Origin: Rhodanobacteraceae bacterium
Lineage (GTDB): Bacteria; Pseudomonadota; Gammaproteobacteria; Xanthomonadales; Rhodanobacteraceae
Direction of reading: 5' to 3'
NCBI GenBank assembly: GCA_004299705.1
Contig: SCQS01000032.1
Location: 1-64,000, forward strand
Length of the DNA stretch: 64,000 nt
This document shows, piece after piece, positions 8,404 to 18,481 of the stretch. The translations under genes and the position numbers were made by a program. Within the stretch, counting starts at the first letter, position 1. The number at the start of each line of letters is the position of its first letter. The notes under the pieces are model-generated. The model was not told the origin of the DNA. It made no database searches and saw only the letters and a program-made list of their open reading frames with translations.

Positions 8404-9548
8404 GGTTCGCTCGGCGGTTTCCGGGAATCCGGTTGTTCCGGCGGTTCGACGTCCGCGACCGGATCGCCCGATGCCGACACGATCTTCGGCTGCTCGCGCC
8501 CCGCATACAACGCGCTGGCCTCGTAACGTTCGCGCAGGAAGCGCAACAGCACCATCGCGATCGAAGCCATCGGCAGCGCCAGCAGAATCCCGATGAAGCC
8601 GAACAGCTCGCCGAACGCCAGCACCGCGAAGATCACCGCGACCGGGTGCAGGCCGATGCGATCGCCGACCAGCTTGGGCACCAGGATGTAGCTTTCCAGC
8701 ACCGAGCCGATACCGAACACCACCAGCACCAATACAAGATGGAACACGTCGTGGAATTGCACCAACGCCGCGATGACGCTGGCGACGATGCCGATGATGA
8801 AACCAAGGTAGGGCACGAAGCTGACCAGCCCCGCGGTCATGCCGATCAGCGGCCCGACGTCCAGGCCGACCAGCTTCAACGCGACGGCGTAATAGATGGC
8901 CAAGCCCAGCATCACCAGCAACTGGCCGCGCACGAACGCGCCCAGCACGCTGTTGGTTTCGCGCGCGAGCCGCCGGATCGTCGGTTGCGCGTCGCGCGGC
9001 AGCAGCGCATCGACGTGCGCGACCAGCTTGTCCCAGTCGCGCAACAGGTAGAACGTCACCACCGGTACCAGCACCACCGCCACGCCCCAGCCGATCAGCG
9101 CCAGTCCCGAACGCGTCGCATAGCGAAGCAGGATGGCGGCGATGCCGCCGAGCGTGCCGATGTGGTCGCGCACCCGCGCGATCAGGGTGGTGGCATCGAA
9201 TTCGCTGGGCGGGATGTGCAGCTTCTGCTCCAGCCACGGCACCGCGTCGTTCGTGAACCACGCCGCGTACGCCGGCAGCGAGGTGACGAAACGCGCGATC
9301 TGGCGCTGGATCAGCGGCACCAGCAATACCAGCGCGATCACCACGATCAACAGCATCACCAGGAACACGATGCTGGCCGCAAGCCCGCGCCCGAGGTGCA
9401 ACCGTTCCAGTCGATCGACCAGCGGATCGCCCAGGTAGGCGAACACGGCCGCCAGCATGAACGGCATCAGGATCGGCGACAGCAGCCACACCAGCCAGCC
9501 GACCACGGCCGCGATGATCAACCACTGCCAGCGTTGCACGTTGCTCAT
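8400..9548 (-). CDS. AI-2E family / PerM-type permease
   Basis: A 382-residue membrane protein with about seven to eight hydrophobic segments (two near 8-40 and 60-85, the rest after 150), matching the AI-2E transporter (DUF20, PerM/TqsA) family in length and the 'LIGMTAGLVSFVPYLGFIIG' segment. The substrate is unknown; family members have been linked to autoinducer-2 export or Na+/H+ antiport. The ATG at 9546-9548 overlaps the pgsA-like stop and its own stop overlaps hda, giving a tightly coupled three-gene chain. Confidence 0.88.
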   Translation of the reverse strand: MSNVQRWQWLIIAAVVGWLVWLLSPILMPFMLAAVFAYLGDPLVDRLERLHLGRGLAASIVFLVMLLIVVIALVLLVPLIQRQIARFVTSLPAYAAWFTNDAVPWLEQKLHIPPSEFDATTLIARVRDHIGTLGGIAAILLRYATRSGLALIGWGVAVVLVPVVTFYLLRDWDKLVAHVDALLPRDAQPTIRRLARETNSVLGAFVRGQLLVMLGLAIYYAVALKLVGLDVGPLIGMTAGLVSFVPYLGFIIGIVASVIAALVQFHDVFHLVLVLVVFGIGSVLESYILVPKLVGDRIGLHPVAVIFAVLAFGELFGFIGILLALPMASIAMVLLRFLRERYEASALYAGREQPKIVSASGDPVADVEPPEQPDSRKPPSEP

Positions 9549-10132
9549 GCGGAAGTGTTCCTGTGTTTCAATTCGGCGCGCGCCAACCGGCCCCAGCGCA
9601 GCACGTAATCCAGTCCGCTGGCCGCGGTCAGCACCGCGACGATCAATACCGGCACCCGCATTTGCAAGTTCCAACCGAACGCGTGGTCGGCCAGCACCAG
9701 CAGCACGAAAGCGATCTGCACGGCCGTGGTGGTTTTCGACAACCAACTCGGGCGCGCCTCGAAGTTGTGCAAGACGCGATGCCAGGCCAGCACGCCCAGC
9801 GCAATCACCGCATCGCGCGCCACCACCAGTATCACCAGCCAGCGCGGCACTTCGCCGAGCCAGCCCAGCACGACCATGCAACCGACCAGCATCAATTTGT
9901 CGGCCACGGGATCCAGGATGGAACCCAACCGGCTCTGCCAGCGAAACCGCCGCGCGAGATAACCATCCACGCCGTCCGACACGCCTGCCACCGCCGCGAT
10001 CACCAGCGCGGATTCATAACGGGTAAACAGGATCGTCGCCAGCAGCGGCACCACCAGCGCGATGCGCAGCGCGGAGATCAGGTTGGGCAGGTGCCGCAAC
10101 GGCGTCGCTTCCGCTGGAATGGAACCGCTCAC
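9545..10132 (-). CDS. pgsA: CDP-alcohol phosphatidyltransferase (PgsA-like)
   Basis: A 195-residue membrane enzyme. The CDP-alcohol motif D-xx-DG-xx-AR-x8-G-xxx-D-xxx-D is complete: DGVDGYLARR at residues 53-62, then G70, D74 and D78. Phosphatidylglycerophosphate synthase (CDP-diacylglycerol + glycerol 3-phosphate) is the likely activity, but other CDP-alcohol transferases share the motif. The GTG at 10130-10132 is preferred: AAGGA lies just before it and it starts after the DUF2066 stop. An upstream in-frame start at 10183 would overlap that gene. Confidence 0.85.
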   Translation of the reverse strand: MSGSIPAEATPLRHLPNLISALRIALVVPLLATILFTRYESALVIAAVAGVSDGVDGYLARRFRWQSRLGSILDPVADKLMLVGCMVVLGWLGEVPRWLVILVVARDAVIALGVLAWHRVLHNFEARPSWLSKTTTAVQIAFVLLVLADHAFGWNLQMRVPVLIVAVLTAASGLDYVLRWGRLARAELKHRNTSA

Positions 10133-10145
10133 GTCCTTGGCAAGC

Positions 10146-10865
10146 TCATGGTGTCCAGCGTAAGGAAGCGTCGGCGCCCGCATGCGGCTGCACAGCCTGG
10201 CTCAAGTGGCCATTCGGGGTTTCCAGCGCCGCCAGCACGGTCGCCAACGGCGCGCTGTAGCCGACCTGCAACAGCAAGCCGTCGTGATCCGCTCCGATCG
10301 GAATCACGTTTTGCAACTGCGAATCCCCGCGCAACATCGACAACAGGCTGGCGTAGGCGTGGGTGCTGTCGATGCCGCCAACCCACACGGTCGCGGTGCC
10401 GCTGGCCGCGGCGCCCGCGGTGGAACCCGCAGTGCCCGGACTGGCCGCCGTCGCGCCCGCCGTCGTCGCCGCGCCGCCTGCCGCGGAAGGCGTGCTGCCT
10501 CCTTGCGCGACCAGCCGCCCGACCGCGCCGGGGTCGAAGTCGACCGTCAATTGCAGCCCCGAACCCGATGGCGCGCGGCTGTAATGGAAGTTGCGCACGT
10601 AACCCGAGGCATTCGAAAGCATGTCGGGGCTGGCGGCGAAACCGGGTGAGACCTGCCGCAGCACCTGAGTCAGCGCCGTGGCGATCGCGGCGCTGCGCTG
10701 GGCGTCGCTGGTCCCCGCGACCGGGACGGTGGCGGAATACGGACTGGCTGGCGCCGTCGGGGCCGCGCTGCTTGCGGGGGCCGCGGCAGGAGCCGACGCG
10801 GTCTGCGCCGACGCGGCGACGGCCACGCTGAGCGCCAGCAGCAGCGACAAAAAAGTTCGCATCAT
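10146..10865 (-). CDS. DUF2066 family secreted protein
   Basis: A 239-residue protein with a signal peptide (MMRTFLSLLLALSVAVAASAQ) followed by an Ala/Ser/Pro-rich linker and a DUF2066-like region. A long Ala/Gly/Thr low-complexity segment (about 145-175) separates the halves. The gene heads the chain DUF2066-pgsA-permease-hda and is divergent from purM, an arrangement common in Xanthomonadales. CGGAGG ten bases before the ATG pair supports the start. Function unknown. Confidence 0.8.
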   Translation of the reverse strand: MMRTFLSLLLALSVAVAASAQTASAPAAAPASSAAPTAPASPYSATVPVAGTSDAQRSAAIATALTQVLRQVSPGFAASPDMLSNASGYVRNFHYSRAPSGSGLQLTVDFDPGAVGRLVAQGGSTPSAAGGAATTAGATAASPGTAGSTAGAAASGTATVWVGGIDSTHAYASLLSMLRGDSQLQNVIPIGADHDGLLLQVGYSAPLATVLAALETPNGHLSQAVQPHAGADASLRWTP

Positions 10866-10893
10866 GGCCACACACCTCCGGTTCTGACTGGTT

Positions 10894-11041
10894 GTCGAAA
10901 AAGTGCTGTCCTGCACTTTTTTCGACGCGCCGAGTCCGACACATGTCCGTACTCGGCTCCGCCGGATCAACCACTTGAGGTGCTTGATCCGCGGCGACCC
11001 CTCAATGGGCCGCGCTTGCCAGGGTGTTTTTCAACACCCTG
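10894..11041. repeat. Cluster of four consecutive inverted repeats between divergent genes
   Basis: Within 150 bases between the DUF2066 gene and purM lie four palindromes: GTCGAAAAAGTGC/GCACTTTTTTCGAC (10894-10926), CGAGT/ACTCG with an inner GACA/TGTC (10931-10955), ATCAAC-CAC/GTG-CTTGAT (10966-10988) and CAGGGTG/CACCCTG (11020-11041). The first and last sit near the two 5' ends. They could be operator sites, transcript hairpins or REP-like units. Confidence 0.75.
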
Positions 11042-11125
11042 CCAATATGCGCCAGTCTGCCCAATCAGGGCGCCAGCGTCTATCATTGCCGATCCCGCCG
11101 TTGCCGACCGTTGCCCGAAACCGCC

Positions 11126-12208
11126 GTGAGCACCCGTGACGAAGCACTCTCCTACCGCGCCGCGGGCGTGGACATCGACGCCGGCAACGCGGTGGTCGAA
11201 CGCATCAAGCCATTGGTCGGCCGGACCTTCCGCCCCGAAGTGATGGGTGGCCTGGGTGGTTTCGGCGCACTGTTCGATCTCTCGAAAAAATACCGCGAAC
11301 CGGTGCTGGTATCCGGTACCGACGGCGTCGGCACCAAGCTGAAACTGGCGCAGCAACTCAATCGCCACGACACGATCGGCATCGACCTCGTCGGCATGTG
11401 CGTCAACGACGTGCTGGTGCAGGGCGCCGAGCCGCTGTTCTTCCTCGACTACTTCGCGACCGGAAAGCTCGACGTCGACACCACCGTCGCGGTGGTGGGC
11501 GGCATCGCCAAGGGTTGCGAGCTGGCGGGTTGCGCGCTGATCGGCGGTGAAACCGCCGAAATGCCCGACATGTACCCGCCCGGCGAATACGACCTCGCCG
11601 GTTTCAACGTCGGCGCGGTCGAAAAATCGGAAATCATCGACGGCAGCGCGATCCGTGCCGGCGACGTGATCCTGGGCATCGCTTCCAGCGGCCCGCACTC
11701 CAACGGCTTTTCGCTGATCCGCAAGATCGTCGAACGCGCAGGATCACCGTTCGACCTCGACCTCGGCGGCGTGAAACTTGCGGATGCGCTGATGGCGCCG
11801 ACCACGATTTACGTGAAACCGATCCTCGAATTGCTGAAAAATTTTGAACACGATGAATCCCCGGTCCCCGGTCCCCGGTCCCCGGCCCGGGTTGTTCACG
11901 GCATGGCCCACATCACCGGCGGCGGCCTGCAGGAAAACATCATCCGCGTGGTGCCGGATGGACTGGGCCTGGCAATCGAATCGTCGAGCTGGAAGCTGCC
12001 GCCGGTATTCGAATGGCTGCAACGCGAAGGCCGGGTGCCGCGCGAGGAAATGTGGCGCACCTTCAACTGCGGGATCGGCTTCACCGTGATCCTCGCGCGC
12101 GAGGATGCCGAAGCCATATCCGCCGCGCTGGCAAAACACGGCCTCGCCTCGGAGGTGATCGGCGAGGTAGTCGCCGCAACCGGCGACCAGCGCGTGCATA
12201 TCGCGTAG
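11126..12208 (+). CDS. purM: Phosphoribosylformylglycinamidine cyclo-ligase (AIR synthetase)
   Basis: A 360-residue purine biosynthesis enzyme that closes FGAM to AIR with ATP. Family motifs are present: '[13 protein letters not shown]' (63-75), '[24 protein letters not shown]' and '[11 protein letters not shown]'. The GTG at 11126 gives the usual length; an upstream in-frame ATG would add 34 unconserved residues. Odd feature: residues about 245-254 ([10 protein letters not shown]), just before the conserved [11 protein letters not shown], are encoded by four tandem TCCCCGG heptamers at 11858-11885, making this loop longer than in E. coli PurM (345 residues). The stop TAG is part of a GTAG REP element. 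Confidence 0.95.
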   Translation: MSTRDEALSYRAAGVDIDAGNAVVERIKPLVGRTFRPEVMGGLGGFGALFDLSKKYREPVLVSGTDGVGTKLKLAQQLNRHDTIGIDLVGMCVNDVLVQGAEPLFFLDYFATGKLDVDTTVAVVGGIAKGCELAGCALIGGETAEMPDMYPPGEYDLAGFNVGAVEKSEIIDGSAIRAGDVILGIASSGPHSNGFSLIRKIVERAGSPFDLDLGGVKLADALMAPTTIYVKPILELLKNFEHDESPVPGPRSPARVVHGMAHITGGGLQENIIRVVPDGLGLAIESSSWKLPPVFEWLQREGRVPREEMWRTFNCGIGFTVILAREDAEAISAALAKHGLASEVIGEVVAATGDQRVHIA

Positions 12209-12253
12209 GAGCCGGCCCCGCCGGCGACTTGTCGCGAGCAGGCTCGCTCCTAC
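12205..12253. repeat. GTAG REP doublet after purM
   Basis: Two head-to-head REP units: GTAG followed by GAGCCGGC/GCCGGCG, then a unit ending in CTCCTAC whose complement starts GTAGGAGCGAGCC. GTAG-headed REPs of this type are known in Stenotrophomonas and relatives. The first GTAG contains the purM stop codon. Other doublets are at 51906, 57485 (inside pheT) and 59281. Confidence 0.88.
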
Positions 12254-12279
12254 GCCGACAGCCAGGATCTTTTGATGCC

Positions 12280-12942
12280 ATGAGTTTCCCCATCGCCGTT
12301 CTCGCCTCCGGACGTGGCAGCAACCTCGCCGCCCTGATCGACGCGAGCGAAGCCGGCAAACTGTCGGTCGAATTCAAATTGGTCGCCAGCGACAAGGCCG
12401 ATGCGCCGGCGCTGCGCCACGCGGAGGCACATGGCATCCCGACGCTGGCGCTCGATCCGAAGGGCTTTCCAGATCGTCGCGCTTTCGACGAGGCGCTGTT
12501 CGCGAACGTCGCCGCCTGCGGCGCACAACTGGTGGTGCTGGCCGGCTACATGCGCATCCTCGATGCCGCGGTGACGGCGCAATGGGCCGGGCGGATGATC
12601 AACATCCACCCCTCCCTTTTGCCGAAATACCGCGGCCTGCACACCCACCGCAAAGTCCTGAAGGCCGGCGACGCCGAACACGGCGCGAGCGTGCACTTCG
12701 TCAGCGCCGAGCTCGACGGCGGCCCGGTGATCGCGCAAGTGCGAATCGACGTACGCGCCGGCGACACCGAGGACTCGCTGGCCGCCCGCCTGCTGCCGCG
12801 AGAACACGCGTTGTTGACCGCCTGCGTGGATGCGATCGCGCGTGGCGCCGTGCGCGAACGCGACGGCAAGGTTTTGTTCAACGACGCCGTCATCCACACG
12901 CCCTTGCAGCTCGACGGCCGCGGGCAGCTCGCCATCGCGTGA
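12280..12942 (+). CDS. purN: Phosphoribosylglycinamide formyltransferase
   Basis: A 220-residue GART enzyme using 10-formyl-THF to make FGAR. 'VLASGRGSNLAALI' (residues 6-19) binds the substrate phosphate, and 'INIHPSLLPKYRGLHTHRKVL' carries the catalytic Asn-His pair; a conserved Asp follows in 'HFVSAELDGGPVIAQ'. It follows purM on the same strand, separated by the REP doublet. Confidence 0.95.
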   Translation: MSFPIAVLASGRGSNLAALIDASEAGKLSVEFKLVASDKADAPALRHAEAHGIPTLALDPKGFPDRRAFDEALFANVAACGAQLVVLAGYMRILDAAVTAQWAGRMINIHPSLLPKYRGLHTHRKVLKAGDAEHGASVHFVSAELDGGPVIAQVRIDVRAGDTEDSLAARLLPREHALLTACVDAIARGAVRERDGKVLFNDAVIHTPLQLDGRGQLAIA

Positions 12943-13003
12943 GCCTGCGTTCAGGCGCCGCGCATCAGGCTGCGCGTTGTTCGCCACCCGACTTCAGAAC
13001 ACC

Positions 13004-13711
13004 ATGCGCCCCTGCAGAAAAACCAGCCTCATTTTTGCTTTCGCACTTGCTGCCGTATGCGGCGTCGCCATCGGCGCACCGCCCGTGCCCGCTTTCACCG
13101 CGCACTATCGCGTACTGCAGAACGGAACGCCCATTGGCGAGGCGACCCTCACGCTCGCGCCTGCTGCAAACGGAACCTGGACATTCACCACCAAAAGCCG
13201 CGGCACCGGCGGACTGGCTTCGTTGTTGTCCGCCAGCACCCTCGAAGTCTCGACCTTCAAGTGGGTTGGCGACCTGCCGCAAGGCATCAGCTACGACTAC
13301 ACGATGAAGACCGCGCTGAAACAGAAGCAACGCCAGGTGCGCTTCGACTGGGCCAAACACCTCATCGACGTGAACGACAACGGCCGTTTCCAGTTTGCGA
13401 CCCAGCCCGGCGCGCTGGAACGGCACACCATTCCGTTGGCACTTGCCGCGGGGCTGGCGTCCGGCAAGACCCGCTTCACCCTGCCGGTCGCGGTGCGCGA
13501 CCGCGTCGAGGAACAACACTACGCGGTACAAGGCAAGCAAAACACGAGTGTGCCTGCGGGCAACTTCGACGCGACGCGCGTGGCGCGCACCGACGGTGGC
13601 GAAGGCATCCAGGCCTGGTTTGCACCGGCGAAGCTACCGGCCCCGGTCAAGATCGACCAGCGCGGCAAGAACGATTTTTCGCTGGAGCTGGAGAGCTGGG
13701 CGAAGCGGTAA
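13004..13711 (+). CDS. DUF3108 family periplasmic protein
   Basis: A 235-residue protein with a signal peptide (about residues 1-24, ending GVAIGA) and a DUF3108 domain starting 'FTAHYRVLQNGTPIGEATLTL', a beta-rich fold. It follows purN with a 61-base gap, a pairing often seen in Xanthomonadales. Function unknown; an envelope role is inferred only from the signal peptide. Its stop codon overlaps a long inverted repeat shared with convergent murA. Confidence 0.85.
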   Translation: MRPCRKTSLIFAFALAAVCGVAIGAPPVPAFTAHYRVLQNGTPIGEATLTLAPAANGTWTFTTKSRGTGGLASLLSASTLEVSTFKWVGDLPQGISYDYTMKTALKQKQRQVRFDWAKHLIDVNDNGRFQFATQPGALERHTIPLALAAGLASGKTRFTLPVAVRDRVEEQHYAVQGKQNTSVPAGNFDATRVARTDGGEGIQAWFAPAKLPAPVKIDQRGKNDFSLELESWAKR

Positions 13712-13859
13712 AGCGGGGGTTGGGGACGGGTAGCGGGGGCGCGAGGACCCGCCGCCTTGCGGGCTTGTCAACGCCCGACAGCACAATCGACGAATTCTTG
13801 CACGTTTGCGGGAATGCCGGAGCGAAGCGCCCCCGCCACCCGTCCCCCGCCCCCGCTTT
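13710..13859. repeat. Long inverted repeat between convergent genes
   Basis: Two 33-base arms (13710-13742 and 13827-13859) are complementary with three mismatches and enclose an 84-base loop. The arms are G-rich and C-rich runs of the type AGCGGGGGTTGGGG and end at the stop codon of the DUF3108 gene and four bases from the murA stop. In RNA from either strand this gives a very stable stem, so it may serve both genes as a 3' end. No T-run follows, so it is not a standard intrinsic terminator. Confidence 0.8.
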
Positions 13860-13862
13860 CAA

Positions 13863-15355
<1,493 letters not shown>

Positions 15356-15493
15356 GAACCGTACTCGAACAAGGGGCTGGCGTGTGACCGCGCTCACACC
15401 GGAAAACGCGCGAAAGGCTCACCGCCGGCCTGTAGAATGGCAACCTGCGATGTTACTGGAAATCGCGCAACGCCAGTACAGGAGTACACCGAC

Positions 15494-16510
15494 ATGAACG
15501 TGCGCACCGCCCCGACTTCCACCGCAACACTTCCTGGCCATGATCGCGCCGCGCTGGTGGCCAGCGCGCGCAAGGTGATCGACATCGAGGCGCGCGGCAT
15601 CGAAGCCCTCGCGCAGCGCATCGACGGGGATTTCAGCAAGGCCTGCGGGCTGATCCTTGCCTGCCCCGGCCGCGTGGTCGTATCCGGCATGGGCAAGTCC
15701 GGGCACATCGCGCGCAAGATCGCCGCCACCCTCGCCTCCACCGGCACGCCTGCGTTCTTCGTGCACCCCGGCGAAGCCAGCCACGGCGACATCGGCATGA
15801 TCACGTCGCACGACGTGGTGTTGCTGCTTTCGAACTCCGGCGAAACCGAGGAAGTCCTGACGATCCTGCCCTTCCTCAAGCGCCAGGGCAACGCCCTGAT
15901 CGCGATGACCGGCAACCCGCGTTCGACCCTGGCGCGCGACGCCGACGCCCACCTTGACGCCAGCGTTTCCAACGAAGCCTGTCCGCTGGGCCTCGCGCCC
16001 ACCGCCAGCACCACCGCCGCGCTGGTGCTGGGCGACGCGCTGGCGATCGCGCTGCTGGAAGCGCGCGGTTTTACGGCCGACGACTTCGCGCGCTCGCATC
16101 CGGCCGGCGCGCTCGGCCGGCGCCTGCTCAAGATTTCCGACGTGATGCACACGGGCAGCGCGATTCCCGCCGTGAAAGTCAACGCCACCCTCACCGAAGC
16201 CCTGATGGAAATGTCGCGCAAGGGCCTGGGCATGACCGCCATCGTCGACGACCATGGTTTGCTGCAAGGCGTGTTCACCGATGGCGACCTGCGCCGCAGC
16301 CTCGACGACCACGGCGTGGACATGCGCGCGACCCCGGTCAGCAACGCCATGAGCCGCCACCCCAAGGTCATTGCCCCTGACAAGCTGGCGGCCGAAGCCG
16401 CGCAGTTGATGGAGACGTACAAGATCCACGCGCTGCTGGTGGTCGACGAGACGCGGCACGTGGTCGGGGCCTTGAACATCCACGACCTGTTGCGCGCGCG
16501 GGTGGTTTGA
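15494..16510 (+). CDS. kdsD: Arabinose-5-phosphate isomerase
   Basis: A 338-residue enzyme converting ribulose 5-phosphate to arabinose 5-phosphate for Kdo. An SIS domain (about 40-190; 'VVSGMGKSGHIARKIAATLASTGTPAFFVHPGEASHGD') is followed by two CBS domains (about 215-335). CAGGAG lies 9-14 bases before the ATG. It is divergent from ibaG-murA and first of the kdsD-kdsC-lptC-lptA-lptB series. Confidence 0.95.
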   Translation: MNVRTAPTSTATLPGHDRAALVASARKVIDIEARGIEALAQRIDGDFSKACGLILACPGRVVVSGMGKSGHIARKIAATLASTGTPAFFVHPGEASHGDIGMITSHDVVLLLSNSGETEEVLTILPFLKRQGNALIAMTGNPRSTLARDADAHLDASVSNEACPLGLAPTASTTAALVLGDALAIALLEARGFTADDFARSHPAGALGRRLLKISDVMHTGSAIPAVKVNATLTEALMEMSRKGLGMTAIVDDHGLLQGVFTDGDLRRSLDDHGVDMRATPVSNAMSRHPKVIAPDKLAAEAAQLMETYKIHALLVVDETRHVVGALNIHDLLRARVV

Positions 16511-16518
16511 GATCGCGA

Positions 16519-16622
16519 ACCCCCTTTGAAACAAAGGGGGTCGCCGCGCAGCGGCGGGGGGATGCTCCGCGTGCACGAAAAGCCATCCCCCTCAATCCCC
16601 CTTCGCAAGCGAAGGGGGAAGC
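16519..16622 (+). repeat. Two-module hairpin element (family X/Y), copy B1
   Basis: Starts nine bases after the kdsD stop. CCCCCTTTG/CAAAGGGGG forms hairpin 1, TCGCCGC/GCGGCG hairpin 2, then GGGGGGATGC; GCCATCCCCC and CCCCCTTCG/CGAAGGGGG complete module Y. Sense with kdsD and kdsC. Confidence 0.88.
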
Positions 16623-16647
16623 CGATCTCGAGGATTCCCCGCCACAA

Positions 16648-16744
16648 TCACCCCGTTCCAAAGGAAGGGGGTCGCACACCGAAGGTGTGCGGGGGGATGC
16701 CGTGGCGCGAAAGCCCCTCATTCCACCTTCGTGCAGAAGGTGGA
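16648..16744 (+). repeat. Two-module hairpin element (family X/Y), copy B2 (diverged)
   Basis: A second tandem copy before kdsC. Module X is CCCCGTTCC/GGAAGGGGG, then CGCACACC/GGTGTGCG in place of the usual short second hairpin, and GGGGGGATG; module Y is worn (AAGCCCCTCA then CCACCTTC/GAAGGTGG). The second hairpin differs in both arms from the other copies yet still pairs. Confidence 0.8.
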
Positions 16745-16810
16745 AGACGTCTTGAGACGTGCCGGTTACGACCACCATAATCCCGATTCGTCCCGCGACC
16801 ATTGCAAAGC

Positions 16811-17326
16811 ATGTCCAGCCCTGCCGAAATCCCGCAAGACCTCATCGCCCTCGCCGCGAAGATCAAACTGGTCGCGTTCGACGTGGACGGCACGCTCACC
16901 GACGGCCGCCTGTGGATGGCCGAGGACGGCCGCGAACTCAAGGCCTTCCACGTGCACGACGGGCTCGGCATCAAGCGCTTGCGCGAGCACGGCATCGAGG
17001 TTGCGCTGATCAGCGCGCGCATCAGCCGCGCGGTGGAACTGCGTGCGGAGCAACTCGGCATCGACCATGTCTACCAAGGCAAATCCGACAAGCTGACGTG
17101 TCTCCAGGACATCCTGCGTGCCTCCGGCCTTGCCGCCGAACAGGCCTGCTACGTGGGCGACGACTTGCCCGACCTGCCGCCGATGCACGCCTGCGGACTC
17201 GCGATCGCGGTCGCCAACGCCCGCCCCGAGGTTGCGCGCGAAGCCGCGTGGCAGACTCGCAGCGCCGGCGGCATGGGCGCGGCGCGTGAAGTGTGCGAAC
17301 TGATCCTGGCGGCGCAGGCCCGATGA
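16811..17326 (+). CDS. kdsC: 3-deoxy-D-manno-octulosonate 8-phosphate phosphatase
   Basis: A 171-residue HAD phosphatase without a cap domain, removing phosphate from Kdo 8-phosphate. The nucleophile motif is FDVDGTLTDG (near residues 27-36), followed by 'ALISARIS' and 'YVGDDLPDLPPM' for the other HAD motifs. The ATG at 16811 gives the usual length. The stop overlaps the lptC start (ATGA). Confidence 0.95.
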   Translation: MSSPAEIPQDLIALAAKIKLVAFDVDGTLTDGRLWMAEDGRELKAFHVHDGLGIKRLREHGIEVALISARISRAVELRAEQLGIDHVYQGKSDKLTCLQDILRASGLAAEQACYVGDDLPDLPPMHACGLAIAVANARPEVAREAAWQTRSAGGMGAAREVCELILAAQAR

Positions 17327-17901
17327 AAGACCGTCGCACCGTTTTCTGGATCATCGCACTGGCCGTCGCGGCCGCGATCACGCAACTGCTGGTGATGTGG
17401 CTGCGGCCGCCGCCGAAACCCGTCGCGATCGTCGGGCCGCCGCGCTCCAGTTACACACTCGACAATTTCACCCTGCACGCGTTCGGGCAGAACGGCAAGC
17501 TCGCATTCACCATGACCGCGCCGCATCTTGCGCGCCGCGAGGGCAACGACTCGCTGTACGTCAATGCGCCCAAGTATTTCTTCGTCGCCAGCGACGGTTC
17601 CGACTGGGACGGCACCTCGCAATACGCCTGGGTCAGTGCCGACAACAACCTGGTGAAACTGATCGGCAAGGTGGACATGCGCCGACCGCCCACCGCGAAA
17701 ATCTCCGAAGCCGAGATCCACACCGCCGACGCCACCGTGTGGACCCAGGACAAGCGCATGGCCAGCGCCGCCCCCAGCGTAATTCAGGAACCCGGCTCTA
17801 TACTGCGCGGCGTCGGCATGAAGGCCGATTTCAATACCCGAACCCTGGAGTTGCTCTCCGATGTCCACGCCTCGCTCACGCCGCGTTCGCGCGCGCATTG
17901 A
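17323..17901 (+). CDS. lptC: LPS export protein LptC
   Basis: A 192-residue bitopic inner-membrane protein with one N-terminal membrane helix (about 6-25) and a periplasmic beta-jellyroll. It takes LPS from LptBFG to LptA. The order kdsC-lptC-lptA-lptB and overlaps at both ends support the call; sequence conservation in the family is low. Confidence 0.9.
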   Translation: MKDRRTVFWIIALAVAAAITQLLVMWLRPPPKPVAIVGPPRSSYTLDNFTLHAFGQNGKLAFTMTAPHLARREGNDSLYVNAPKYFFVASDGSDWDGTSQYAWVSADNNLVKLIGKVDMRRPPTAKISEAEIHTADATVWTQDKRMASAAPSVIQEPGSILRGVGMKADFNTRTLELLSDVHASLTPRSRAH

Positions 17902-18478
17902 ACTACCGGTCGATTTGCTGTTTCTGCTCGCCGCGTTTTGCGTATGCGGCTTCGCGCAGGCCAAGCAATCGGACAAGAACCAACCGATCAACATCAACGC
18001 CAATACTTTCGCCGGCAGCCAGGACAGCGGCAAGATCGTCTTCACCGGCAACGTCACCATGGACCAGGGCACCTTCCATGCCGACGGCGCACAGGCAACG
18101 GGCTACACCGACCCCAACGACACCAGCCAATGGCAGCGCGTGGTGCTGACCGGTTCGCCGGCGCATTTCCAGCAAACCCAGGACAACGGCACGCTGGTGC
18201 ACGGGCAAGCCGCAACGATCGACTACAAGGTTTCCGAGAACACGGTGATCCTGACCGGCAATGCCGAGGTGGTGCAGCAGGGGCGCGGCGAATTCCACGG
18301 CGACAAGCTGACCTACAACACCGATACCGGCGAAATCGCCGGCACCCCGGCCGCGGGTGGACGCGTGCACATCACCCTGCAGCCGCGCAGCAAGCCAGCA
18401 CCGGCCAGCGCGAAGGCCGCGCCGGCAACCGCGCCCGCTTCGTCACCCACACCTGCGTCCACAACCGGGGCACATTGA
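17861..18478 (+). CDS. lptA: LPS transport periplasmic protein LptA
   Basis: A 205-residue protein with a signal peptide (about residues 1-35) and an OstA-like beta-jellyroll (about 38-165: 'PININANTFAGSQDSGKIVFTGNVTMDQG'), ending in an Ala/Pro/Thr-rich tail. It bridges the periplasm in the Lpt machine. The assigned ATG overlaps the end of lptC by 41 bases, which is long but leaves a complete signal peptide; a later start would remove it. Confidence 0.9.
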   Translation: MSTPRSRRVRARIELPVDLLFLLAAFCVCGFAQAKQSDKNQPININANTFAGSQDSGKIVFTGNVTMDQGTFHADGAQATGYTDPNDTSQWQRVVLTGSPAHFQQTQDNGTLVHGQAATIDYKVSENTVILTGNAEVVQQGRGEFHGDKLTYNTDTGEIAGTPAAGGRVHITLQPRSKPAPASAKAAPATAPASSPTPASTTGAH

Positions 18479-18481
18479 TCC

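Noticed and set aside
7702-9525. One long minus-strand frame through hda and upstream
   Set aside because: Only the last 233 codons (from the ATG at 8403) are hda; the rest is out of frame with the real permease.
8091-9608. 505-codon plus-strand frame opposite the permease gene
   Set aside because: His/Gln/Arg-rich repeats are the antisense of hydrophobic codons; the permease and hda frames are conserved.
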